From positions 62,001 to 126,000 of the forward strand of contig NZ_CAKKLV010000002.1 in NCBI RefSeq assembly GCF_918698115.1: a stretch of 64,000 nucleotides of DNA. Reading direction: 5' to 3'. Below are positions 57,540 to 64,000 of the stretch, one piece after another. A program made the translations under genes and the position numbers. The notes below the pieces were generated by a model. The model worked only from the letters and a program-made list of their open reading frames with translations, searched no databases and was not told the DNA's origin. Every line of letters begins with the position of its first letter. The stretch's first letter is position 1. Origin of the DNA: Peribacillus sp. Bi96. Its GTDB lineage: Bacteria; Bacillota; Bacilli; Bacillales; DSM-1321.

Positions 57540-58457
57540 TTAATCATAAGGAAGTGGCTGGCCCAGCAGTCTCTTATGAATCCAAATCGCTGCTTGGGTC
57601 CCATCGCCCATCGAAATGGTTACTTGTTCAGAGTGCGCAACGAGGTCGCCGCCGGCCCAAACTCCCTCGATATTCGTTTCTTTAGTGCGAGGGTGGACCA
57701 CCACATGATTGTTTTCGTTTACCCCCACACCCAATTGTATGGCGAGTTCATTATTCAGTTTGTTCCCTTTAAAGGCAGTGAATGCCTTTTCAGCTTCAAT
57801 TATTTTACCAGTTATTAATTGTATCGCCGTCATCTGTTGTTTAGCATCAACAAGAACTTCTTCAACTTCTTCTTCGAATAGGGGAATCTGGTTTTTCTTC
57901 AACTTTTCCCTGTATTGATCATCAATTTTTGATTTCACATGATTTACGTAAATGATATCTTTTGACCAATATAATAGGGTAAGGGCCATACCTGCTCCCG
58001 CATTCCCACCGCCAATAACAACAGTTTGCTTATCCATGATCTCATACCCATCACAGTCTGGGCATATATAGGTGGATGTCCCAAGCGTTGAATAAATATT
58101 TTTGATTGGAGGGATGTTATCGGTAATTCCCGTTCCGAGAAAAATCGTTTTTGCTTGATATTCCGTGTCATTCTTTGTTTTGATAAAAAACTCGTCCTGC
58201 TTTTTTTCAATAGATATCACAGTATCATTCAAGAATTCGACATCGAATTTTTCAGCGTGCTGTCTGCCCAAAGTCCTTAAATGATTGCCGCTTACCCCAT
58301 CAGGCCATCCAAGGATGTTATGGTAAGCCTTGGCTATGGAAGAACGGCCCTGTGCAGAATCAATGACGAGTATACGATGTTTATATCTTCCGAGCTGAAT
58401 GGCTGCCTGAATACCGGCTATTCCGCCACCAATTACTATGCAGTCTGCTTGCTTCAT
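57540..58457 (-). CDS. thioredoxin-reductase-like FAD/NAD(P)H oxidoreductase
   Basis: A 305-residue pyridine nucleotide-disulphide oxidoreductase of the TrxB size. FAD-binding GGGIAGIQAA near residue 10, redox-active CPDC (YICPDCDGYE) near 133, NAD(P) loop GGGNAGAGMA near 150 and the closing FAD motif GVWAGGDLVAHSEQVTISMGDG. Start ATG 58457 with GGGCGGTGA upstream. No thioredoxin gene is adjacent. An HxlR regulator gene lies directly upstream on the same strand, so it may control this enzyme. Confidence 0.85.
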   Translation of the reverse strand: MKQADCIVIGGGIAGIQAAIQLGRYKHRILVIDSAQGRSSIAKAYHNILGWPDGVSGNHLRTLGRQHAEKFDVEFLNDTVISIEKKQDEFFIKTKNDTEYQAKTIFLGTGITDNIPPIKNIYSTLGTSTYICPDCDGYEIMDKQTVVIGGGNAGAGMALTLLYWSKDIIYVNHVKSKIDDQYREKLKKNQIPLFEEEVEEVLVDAKQQMTAIQLITGKIIEAEKAFTAFKGNKLNNELAIQLGVGVNENNHVVVHPRTKETNIEGVWAGGDLVAHSEQVTISMGDGTQAAIWIHKRLLGQPLPYD

Positions 58458-58553
58458 GAATTCACCGCCCATATAATTTAGAATAAACCTAGTGTTATTC
58501 TATCTGTAAAAAATATACCACTAGTCGTGAGCGGTTAAACAAAAGCAAGACAT

Positions 58554-58596
58554 AAAAAAGGGAAAGTCAGCCAGCTGGCGAACTTTCCCTTTTTTC
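58554..58596 (-). terminator. terminator between hxlR-like and oxidoreductase genes
   Basis: AAAAAAGGGAAAGT / ACTTTCCCTTTTTT, symmetrical. Confidence 0.9.
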
Positions 58597-58608
58597 CTTT
58601 TGCCTATG

Positions 58609-58935
58609 CTATTGATTCTGTATTGGTTCGAGCCATTCTTGAGCCCAGTTTTGAATTTCTCTCATTACCGGTGCAAGTGCCTTGCCTTTTTCAGTTAATG
58701 AATATTCAATCCTGACCGGTGTCTCTGGATATACGTCTCTTTTTACAATACCTTCAATCTCCAAGTCCTTTAAACGTTCAGAAAGAATCCTCCCGCTGAT
58801 CGGGAAGGCAGATTCAATATTACAAAACCGTTGAGGGCCATTAAGCAATTGATTGACAATCAATCCAGTCCAGCGTTTACTCAAGATTTGCATCCCTTTT
58901 TCAAATCGCGGACAAAGTGTCGTATTATTCATCAT
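58609..58935 (-). CDS. HxlR-family transcriptional regulator
   Basis: A 108-residue winged-helix protein of the HxlR type: CPRFEKGMQILSKRWTGLIV with the conserved N-terminal cysteine (Cys7), then FCNIESAFPISGRILSERLK (recognition helix) and wing YSLTEKGKAL. The N-terminal Cys is redox-active in HypR-like members. ATG 58935 follows GGGGTGAT. It reads toward the flavoprotein gene but a strong terminator separates them. Redox sensing is an inference. Confidence 0.86.
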   Translation of the reverse strand: MMNNTTLCPRFEKGMQILSKRWTGLIVNQLLNGPQRFCNIESAFPISGRILSERLKDLEIEGIVKRDVYPETPVRIEYSLTEKGKALAPVMREIQNWAQEWLEPIQNQ

Positions 58936-59199
58936 ATCACCCCATATTATTATATTATAATCCATTTACCGCTTCTGTAACAGCTTTACCGATTATTATT
59001 TAGTTACTAGAGATATTATAGTATAAAAAATTTATGAACTTACTTTAAGTATCATGCGGAAAAATTATTTCTGCCTCGGAATTGCCACATTTTAAAAGAA
59101 ATCTCCATAAAAAAAGGTGTTCCTTTAGAGATACTATGAGAAATATGTTACTTTATTATTGAATTCAAAGTTTTGCAAATGGAAGGATCCGTGGGAAAG

Positions 59200-60279
59200 A
59201 TGAGTGATTTACTGCAAGAGGCCGTATCCTTTATCAGGACAAGCTATTCAGAATTGTTGAAAACGGAAGAAGAAATAACTAGTAGGATTGAACAAATCAA
59301 AAAAGAAATTAATGAAACAGACAAATATGAACATACAAATGAAGAATTAGTACATGGTGCTAAATTAGCTTGGCGGAATAGTAATCGTTGCATCGGTCGC
59401 TTTTTTTGGGAGTCGCTGCGGGTGATTGATAAAAGGTTGATTCAGAGCGAAGAAGAGATTGCATCGGCCCTTTTTGAACATATCGATTACGCGACGAATA
59501 AAGGAAACATCAGGCCTGTGATTACAATTTTTAAACAGAAAGATCATGATGAAAAAATCGATATCTGGAATCATCAGCTTATTCGTTATGCAGGATATGA
59601 GACGGAACATGGTGTAATTGGTGATTCAAGTTCAATCGAATTTACGAAGCAATGTCTTGCATTAGGCTGGAAGGGGGAATATGGTCCATTCGATATATTA
59701 CCACTTGTCATCCAATTGGACGGACAAACCCCTAGTATTTTTGAAATTCCTGATGGACTGGTTAAAGAAGTTCCAATCATCCACCCGGAGTTTACATGGT
59801 TCAAAGACCTTCAAATTAAATGGTATGCAGTACCAATCATTTCTGGTATGAGACTGGAAATCGGCGGCATTACTTATTCAGCTGCACCATTCAATGGGTG
59901 GTACATGGGAACGGAAATCGGGGCGAGAAATCTTGCTGATGAAGATCGCTACAATATGCTTCCAGTAATAGGGGAGCGAATGGGCTTGGATATTAAACGA
60001 GATTCTAATTTATGGAAAGATCGAGCCTTGATCGAATTGAATGAAGCGGTCCTTCATTCGTTTAAAAAATCTGGTGTCAGCATTGTGGATCACCATACAG
60101 CAGCTAAACAATTCAAGAAATTCGAAGAAAAGGAAGCGTCACTTGACCGGAAAGTAACGGGGGACTGGACATGGTTAATTCCCCCGGTCTCTCCAGCTAC
60201 GACACACGTTTTTCATAAACCGTTTAATAATGAAATAATGACGCCTAATTTCTTTTATCAAAAGCCTCCATATAAATAG
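59200..60279 (+). CDS. nos: nitric oxide synthase, oxygenase domain
   Basis: A 359-residue bacterial NOS. Haem-thiolate Cys64 is in [36 protein letters not shown] and [15 protein letters not shown] are the substrate and pterin regions; the ending is [14 protein letters not shown]. It makes NO from arginine with electrons from a separate reductase or flavodoxin, since no reductase domain is attached. Start ATG 59200 was chosen; GTG 59191 is also possible, and TTG 59173 precedes the GGAAGG site. The 200 bases upstream hold no recognised feature. Confidence 0.93.
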   Translation: MSDLLQEAVSFIRTSYSELLKTEEEITSRIEQIKKEINETDKYEHTNEELVHGAKLAWRNSNRCIGRFFWESLRVIDKRLIQSEEEIASALFEHIDYATNKGNIRPVITIFKQKDHDEKIDIWNHQLIRYAGYETEHGVIGDSSSIEFTKQCLALGWKGEYGPFDILPLVIQLDGQTPSIFEIPDGLVKEVPIIHPEFTWFKDLQIKWYAVPIISGMRLEIGGITYSAAPFNGWYMGTEIGARNLADEDRYNMLPVIGERMGLDIKRDSNLWKDRALIELNEAVLHSFKKSGVSIVDHHTAAKQFKKFEEKEASLDRKVTGDWTWLIPPVSPATTHVFHKPFNNEIMTPNFFYQKPPYK

Positions 60280-60304
60280 GTTTACAATACGCAGCATCGG
60301 GTAT
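60280..60304 (+). promoter_or_regulatory. SigB-like promoter
   Basis: GTTTAC (60280-60285), 13-base spacer and GGGTAT (60299-60304), matching the SigB consensus GTTTAA-N13-15-GGGTAT in 11 of 12 positions. It starts directly after the nos stop codon and reads into the gene at 60339. Confidence 0.7.
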
Positions 60305-60338
60305 ATTTATATTAATCCAATTATTAAGGGGGAAGGTA

Positions 60339-60611
60339 ATGATGGCATTAGGAAGAAATGTAGTACTACTAGGAGTCGGAGTTGCCGGAGTCTCATTTTT
60401 ATCAACGAAAACGAACAGAGGAAAAGTGAAGGGTATATGGTTCAATGCAAAAGATAAGGCAATGAGCTTTTTGAATAGGAGAGCTTCAGAGCTAGACCCT
60501 GTAATTGAAAAGGCAGGTCACCCGGATCCATATGATCATGAAGATAATAAAATGGTAGATGAAGGCGCTATGTATGGTGTTCACTATTATAATCAGGCAA
60601 AGCATGGATAA
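60339..60611 (+). CDS. small protein with N-terminal membrane helix, YtxH-like
   Basis: A 90-residue protein: ALGRNVVLLGVGVAGVSFLS helix, then basic and amphipathic KGIWFNAKDKAMSFLNRRAS, and an acidic end (DPYDHEDNKMVDEGA). Reminiscent of general-stress YtxH-type proteins, and a SigB-like promoter lies upstream. AAGGGGGAAGG precedes an ATGATG pair. Terminator at 60621. Confidence 0.65.
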   Translation: MMALGRNVVLLGVGVAGVSFLSTKTNRGKVKGIWFNAKDKAMSFLNRRASELDPVIEKAGHPDPYDHEDNKMVDEGAMYGVHYYNQAKHG

Positions 60612-60620
60612 TTTATCAAG

Positions 60621-60657
60621 AATCGCTTGGGAATTCCCAAGCGATTTTTTATTTTTT
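60621..60657 (+). terminator. rho-independent terminator
   Basis: AATCGCTTGGG / CCCAAGCGATT followed by TTTTATTTTTT. Confidence 0.9.
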
Positions 60658-60762
60658 CAGATAAGTCTAAATATAAAAGTGAGTATTCAAGGTGGTAAAT
60701 TCGTTATTGTGCTTTAAAAGAATAAGGATTAAGATTAAAGAATCGAAAGGAAGTGGATACGA

Positions 60763-60873
60763 GTGAGCAGCAGTTCTTATGATCCTGAACCCAGTAAGCA
60801 AGAGGAAGCCAATATGATGCTAGAAGTCGAGACTGTTATTCTTCCTGAGTATCTGCTCGAAGAAGGTAAATAA
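60763..60873 (+). CDS. 36-residue ORF upstream of corA
   Basis: GTG start, AAAGGAAG nine bases upstream; MSSSSYDPEPSKQEEANMML then EVETVILPEYLLEEGK. Acidic, no membrane segment. It lies 30 bases before corA and is probably co-transcribed. Could be a small acidic peptide; function unknown. Confidence 0.5.
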   Translation: MSSSSYDPEPSKQEEANMMLEVETVILPEYLLEEGK

Positions 60874-60903
60874 GGCTTTCTCTATAGAAGAGGAGGTCAA
60901 CGA

Positions 60904-61842
60904 ATGATTGAAATCTACAAGACGAATGAAAACCGTCTCCTAAACAATATCGAGGAAATGACAAAAGGTTCCTGGGTGAATATTGTCGCGCCCACAGAGG
61001 CCGAAATAGAATATATATGCACAACTTTGAAGTTACCGATCAATTTTATGAAAGATCCGCTGGACGATGAGGAAAGGCCTAGAATTGAAAAAGAGGATGA
61101 CAATGTTTTAATTATTGTCGACTTCCCTTATTTGACCAAGGACGAAGCTAACTTACCCATCTTTGAAACGATACCGATAGGGATGATCTTTACCAAAGAC
61201 TGTTTCATTACGGTCTCTTTGAAAGAAACACCCATATTGGCGAATTTCAAAAACAATAAGATCAAAGGATTTTTCACCAATAAGAAAACTAGATTTGCCT
61301 TACAATTATTATTTGAAATTTCATCCTATTATTTACGGTACCTGAAACAGATTAACAAAATGACGAATGAAGCGGAACGTGAATTGCACCAGTCAATGAA
61401 AAATAAAGAACTTTATACCTTTTTGGCTTTGGAAAAAAGCCTGGTTTATTTTACGACATCATTGAAATCCAATCGGGTTGTACTTGATAAAATCCTCCGT
61501 TTTAATTATTTGAAAATGTATGAGGAAGATAAAGAATTACTTGAAGATGTAATCATCGAAAATGCGCAGGCAATCGAAATGGCGGAAGTGTATCTCTCGA
61601 TTCTTAGTGGGATGATGGATGCATTCGCTTCGATTATCTCCAATAATGTCAATAATGCCATGAAGTTTCTAACCTCGGTGACAATAATTTTAACGCTGCC
61701 GACGATGGTGGCAAGTTTTTACGGAATGAATGTGGAACTGCCATTTGAGCATAATCCGTATGCTTTTATCTTTACTTTATTAATTGCGATTACTTTTGCG
61801 GGTACGACGGCGTTCATTTTTTGGAAAAAGAAATATTTTTAA
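60904..61842 (+). CDS. corA: CorA-family magnesium/cobalt transporter
   Basis: A 312-residue CorA. Long acidic cytosolic domain (1-245), then two membrane helices near 250-270 and 283-303 flanking the selectivity motif YGMNVELP (GMN). The C-terminus is basic (FWKKKYF), as usual. AGAGGAGG precedes the ATG. Passive Mg2+ (and Co2+/Ni2+) channel. No M-box riboswitch was seen upstream. Terminator at 61846. Confidence 0.92.
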   Translation: MIEIYKTNENRLLNNIEEMTKGSWVNIVAPTEAEIEYICTTLKLPINFMKDPLDDEERPRIEKEDDNVLIIVDFPYLTKDEANLPIFETIPIGMIFTKDCFITVSLKETPILANFKNNKIKGFFTNKKTRFALQLLFEISSYYLRYLKQINKMTNEAERELHQSMKNKELYTFLALEKSLVYFTTSLKSNRVVLDKILRFNYLKMYEEDKELLEDVIIENAQAIEMAEVYLSILSGMMDAFASIISNNVNNAMKFLTSVTIILTLPTMVASFYGMNVELPFEHNPYAFIFTLLIAITFAGTTAFIFWKKKYF

Positions 61843-61845
61843 AAT

Positions 61846-61873
61846 TAACCGGCTTGTTAAGCCGGTTTTGTTT
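61846..61873 (+). terminator. terminator of corA
   Basis: AACCGGCTT / AAGCCGGTT stem with T-run, also on the edge of the convergent small gene. Confidence 0.8.
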
Positions 61874-62063
61874 ATTCCTCAAAATACTCTTCAAATCCTT
61901 CACTGTTAATCCGATCTGCATAAGGATTCTCATCGTTTACATTTTTGGTATCCCAATTTGTTTTAATGACTAAACGGGGGCTCTGTGATGGTTCCCCGAT
62001 GATACGATCGTTCAACTCTTTAAAATCCGGTACATTCTTATTGCCTGTTTTGTTTGGTTCCAA
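61872..62063 (-). CDS. hydrophilic small protein
   Basis: A 63-residue charged protein: MEPNKTGNKNVPDFKELNDR, LVIKTNWDTKNVNDENPYAD, ending EGFEEYFEE. Disordered-looking; the NPYADRI segment occurs in small Bacillus proteins of unknown role. TTG start with GGAGGTG seven bases upstream. Confidence 0.6.
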   Translation of the reverse strand: MEPNKTGNKNVPDFKELNDRIIGEPSQSPRLVIKTNWDTKNVNDENPYADRINSEGFEEYFEE

Positions 62064-62158
62064 AAAAACACCTCCATTAGTATTTTTGCAATAAATGATG
62101 TGGTGTATTCATGAATATTCTTAGGTTTGGGGAGGATAATGGGACAAAGGAGGAGATC

Positions 62159-62323
62159 ATGATGACAAAATGGAACGAGCAAGCAGCTCCCGATAATAAC
62201 TTAAAAGCAAATGATATAAACCAGGATGAAGCAAAGAAAACAAAAATGGGTTCAGAAACCATTGATGGTGATCAATTAAATGATGTGAAGATCCAACAGG
62301 AAATCATAAAACAAAATATATGA
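62159..62323 (+). CDS. hydrophilic small protein
   Basis: A 54-residue polar protein (MMTKWNEQAAPDNNLKANDI, DQLNDVKIQQEIIKQNI). Strong AAAGGAGGAG before the ATG. No membrane segment; perhaps a spore-associated or stress peptide, which cannot be decided. Divergent from the gene at 61872 with about 95 bases between. Confidence 0.6.
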   Translation: MMTKWNEQAAPDNNLKANDINQDEAKKTKMGSETIDGDQLNDVKIQQEIIKQNI

Positions 62324-62363
62324 AAGTAGCGTATTGGCGATGAAATAACATTGGATTGCATAA

Positions 62364-62393
62364 GAAAACGCTTGGCAGTAACCAAGCGTTTTT
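62364..62393 (+). terminator. rho-independent terminator
   Basis: AAAACGCTTGG / CCAAGCGTTTTT. Confidence 0.88.
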
Positions 62394-62465
62394 GAGTATC
62401 ATGTATTTGTCAGAATTTTCATCAAAAACCAGAATTTCCATGTTGGGTTTAAGGATTCTTTTTTA

Positions 62466-62600
62466 TCATGAACGCTTTTGTTTTTTAAGTGAAGATGGTT
62501 GAGTGAAGGACCCTGTTTCTTTCGTAGTGGTACCCTGCCCCTCTACTTGGGAAGAACCTAAACGAGTTTGTGTAGCATCTTTCTTGTTTTTTCCATTCAT
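62466..62600 (-). CDS. 44-residue hydrophilic protein
   Basis: MNGKNKKDATQTRLGSSQVE, GQGTTTKETGSFTQPSSLKK, QKRS. GAGGTGATAAAT ribosome binding site. Basic and rich in Thr, Ser, Gln and Lys, resembling a small spore protein in composition, but no SASP family is recognised with certainty. Confidence 0.55.
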   Translation of the reverse strand: MNGKNKKDATQTRLGSSQVEGQGTTTKETGSFTQPSSLKKQKRS

Positions 62601-62698
62601 ATTTATCACCTCGATATTACTTTCCCTATTTCCTTTGTATCCTATACATATATTGAAGGCAAAAAGGACAGGTTAGAAAGTAGAGGAGGTGTGTGTTG

Positions 62699-62950
62699 AT
62701 GTCAAAAATCGGTGTTGAAGAATCATTAACGAATATTCAGGAAGCACTTCGTGAAAAAGGTTTTGATGTTGTGGAGATTAAACAAGAAGCTGACGCAAGA
62801 AACTTGGATTGTTGTGTGGTAACAGGATTGGAAAGTAATGTGATGGGAATAAGCGATACTTCATTTAAAGCTTCTATCATAGAGGCTGATGGTTTAACGG
62901 CTGATGAGGTATGCCAAAAGGTTGAAAATAAAGTGAACGAAATTCAATAG
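62699..62950 (+). CDS. UPF0180 protein YkuS-like
   Basis: An 83-residue protein of the UPF0180 family: GVEESLTNIQEALREKGFDV then ARNLDCCVVTGLESNVMGIS (twin Cys, conserved in the family) and ADGLTADEVCQKVE. ATG 62699 lies about eight bases after AGAGGAGG; frames starting at 62693/62696 overlap it. Function unknown. Confidence 0.88.
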   Translation: MSKIGVEESLTNIQEALREKGFDVVEIKQEADARNLDCCVVTGLESNVMGISDTSFKASIIEADGLTADEVCQKVENKVNEIQ

Positions 62951-62953
62951 TAC

Positions 62954-62992
62954 AAAAGGTGCCTAACCCTATACCGGATTAGGCACCTTTCT
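62954..62992. terminator. bidirectional terminator
   Basis: AAAGGTGCCTAA / TTAGGCACCTTT, between convergent UPF0180 and OsmC genes. Confidence 0.9.
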
Positions 62993-62996
62993 TCGT

Positions 62997-63452
62997 TCAT
63001 GTCTGCTGCGCTATGGAAATTGTTGCGTTCAATTCCACAATTACATTTCCTTTGATCGCCCTGGAAATCATACATGATGTTTCAGCCTTTTCTGCGAGTT
63101 TTCTCGCTTTTTCAATCACTTTTTCAGATGTATCCGAAGCCAAAACAAGTGTTGGGCGATGAATGATTTTTTTGTAGGTGAATACACCATTCGTAACATC
63201 CACTAAAGCTTCCGATTGCATGGTCAAGCTGGATTTTTCTATATGGCTTCGCTCTAACATGGCAGCAAAGGTAATGATATAGCACGTGGATGCGGCTCCA
63301 AGCAGCATTTCGTCGGGATTGGTGCCGATCCCTGGTCCCTCCATTTCGGGAGGAATGCTTATCTGTGTTTGAAGATTCCCCGAATGGATCGTACCGATAT
63401 CATTTCTGCCTCCTGGCCATTCCGCGGTTAAATGAAAGTGATGTATCGTCAT
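62997..63452 (-). CDS. OsmC/Ohr-family peroxidase-like protein
   Basis: A 151-residue OsmC-family protein. Two cysteines, in AASTCYIITFAAML (near 57) and ETSCMISRAIKGN (near 125), match the reactive pair. It resembles YmaD/SACOL1771-type OsmC proteins that reduce organic hydroperoxides with thiols. ATG 63452 has AAGGAGG upstream. Confidence 0.88.
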   Translation of the reverse strand: MTIHHFHLTAEWPGGRNDIGTIHSGNLQTQISIPPEMEGPGIGTNPDEMLLGAASTCYIITFAAMLERSHIEKSSLTMQSEALVDVTNGVFTYKKIIHRPTLVLASDTSEKVIEKARKLAEKAETSCMISRAIKGNVIVELNATISIAQQT

Positions 63453-63689
63453 TTTATAAACCTCCTTACTATTCTTTTAGTGTATACGATAAAACAAGTT
63501 TAGTATTCGATTTTGCTCTAAATCACGAGGCAATCCAATGTAAAAGAGAATTTTTTAAATAGGAGAAAGGCTAGTGAAACAAAAGGCTAAAGGCATTAGG
63601 CTATTTTAAGCACCATATTGGATAGGCTTTTCTATAATGATATAGATGGTTTTATAAAAATAAGAATTCATTATGGAAGGGCTGAAAAG

Positions 63690-64000
63690 TTGACAACATT
63701 GAGTAATATGTTCGATTTAACTAATAAAACGGCTATCATTACCGGAGGCGGCAGGGGATTGGGAAAGCAGATTGCCATGGCGTATGCTGAGGCTGGAGCT
63801 AATATCGTCATTGCTTCAAGAAATCTTCCTGTATGTAAAGAGGTATGTGAACACTTGCAATCATTGGGTGTAAAAGCCCTGGCCCTTGAATGTGATATCA
63901 CAGATGAGGGTGACATTGATCTTGTGGTACAGGAAACGATTGCTCAATTCGGTACGATTGATATTCTTGTCAATAATAGCGGCACGTCCTGGTCAGGTCC
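63690..64000 (+). CDS. SDR family oxidoreductase, cut by window end
   Basis: The first 103 codons of a short-chain dehydrogenase: ITGGGRGLGKQIAMAYAEAG (cofactor loop), CDITDEGDID, and ILVNNSGTSWSGP (NNAG-like with Ser). TTG start seven bases after GGAAGGGC. Resembles gluconate 5-dehydrogenase or 3-oxoacyl-ACP reductase-like SDRs; the catalytic YxxxK lies beyond the window. Confidence 0.8.
   Translation, partial: MTTLSNMFDLTNKTAIITGGGRGLGKQIAMAYAEAGANIVIASRNLPVCKEVCEHLQSLGVKALALECDITDEGDIDLVVQETIAQFGTIDILVNNSGTSWSG

Noticed and set aside
57305..57685. 126-codon plus-strand ORF
   Set aside because: It runs through the GC-rich IS repeat and antisense to the FAD oxidoreductase; no ribosome binding site or family.

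Overview
The window looks like a chromosomal stretch from a low-GC, spore-forming Bacillaceae bacterium, most likely Peribacillus (Bacillus simplex/frigoritolerans group). Reasons: AT-rich intergenic DNA with GGAGG-type ribosome binding sites, frequent TTG/GTG starts, strong hairpin-plus-T terminators, a cotJABC spore-coat operon, and Bacillus-type recQ, helD, cvfB, ykpA, bacterial nos, yckD-, yuxL-, ykuS- and ydjO-like genes. The genus call is inference; no rRNA or tRNA gene was seen.

Region 1 (1-13.7 kb) is an accessory zone mixing intact metabolic genes with many decayed ones. Intact: a c-type cytochrome lipoprotein with a DUF4405 membrane partner, a cyclophilin-like lipoprotein, two MFS/SDR genes, a MerR regulator divergent from an AdhA-type alcohol dehydrogenase, a TetR regulator with an alpha/beta hydrolase, an aldo/keto reductase and a quinone-oxidoreductase-like MDR protein. 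Decayed: GH1, YhgE/Pip, hydrolase, ArsR, MDR, enoyl-CoA hydratase and AHSA1 remnants. The MerR/AdhA intergenic region carries two operators of the published AdhR form, each in the 19-bp spacer of a divergent promoter.

Region 2 (13.8-25.2 kb) has a rifampicin-phosphotransferase-type enzyme, an AlkD-like protein, and an iron-responsive cluster: perfect Fur boxes precede a tiny ORF coupled to an IDEAL-like protein, and another precedes a flavodoxin followed by a PD-(D/E)XK-like protein that keeps the Cas4/AddB-type four-cysteine iron-sulfur pattern but shows no catalytic motif. It ends with the ABC-F gene ykpA.

Region 3 (25.7-31.5 kb) is a mobile-element scar. A dead IS1182-family element sits between 22-bp direct repeats, and inside its transposase lies a 1.93-kb element with terminal inverted repeats and an 8-bp target duplication; removing it restores the reading frame. 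GC-rich dispersed repeats elsewhere in the window are pieces of the same IS1182 5' end. A yolD remnant behind a LexA box follows.

Region 4 (31.6-56.6 kb) is mostly core: helD, GNAT, AlaX-type editing protein, an HPt-REC-GGDEF-REC regulator whose first receiver has Glu at the phosphorylation position, cvfB with an IS3-family element in its terminator loop, cotJABC, a LysM-3D cell-wall protein, recQ, two YdjO-type zinc-ribbon proteins, a YitT-type membrane protein, an MFS transporter, a GDSL esterase with an ABC-2 transporter, a CBS protein and an S9 peptidase.

Region 5 (56.6-64 kb) holds small membrane and hydrophilic proteins, a thioredoxin-reductase-like flavoprotein next to an HxlR regulator, nitric oxide synthase, a gene with a SigB-like promoter, corA, UPF0180, OsmC and the start of an SDR gene cut by the window edge. 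Start sites were chosen by ribosome binding site position; family names come from recognition by eye, without database searches.
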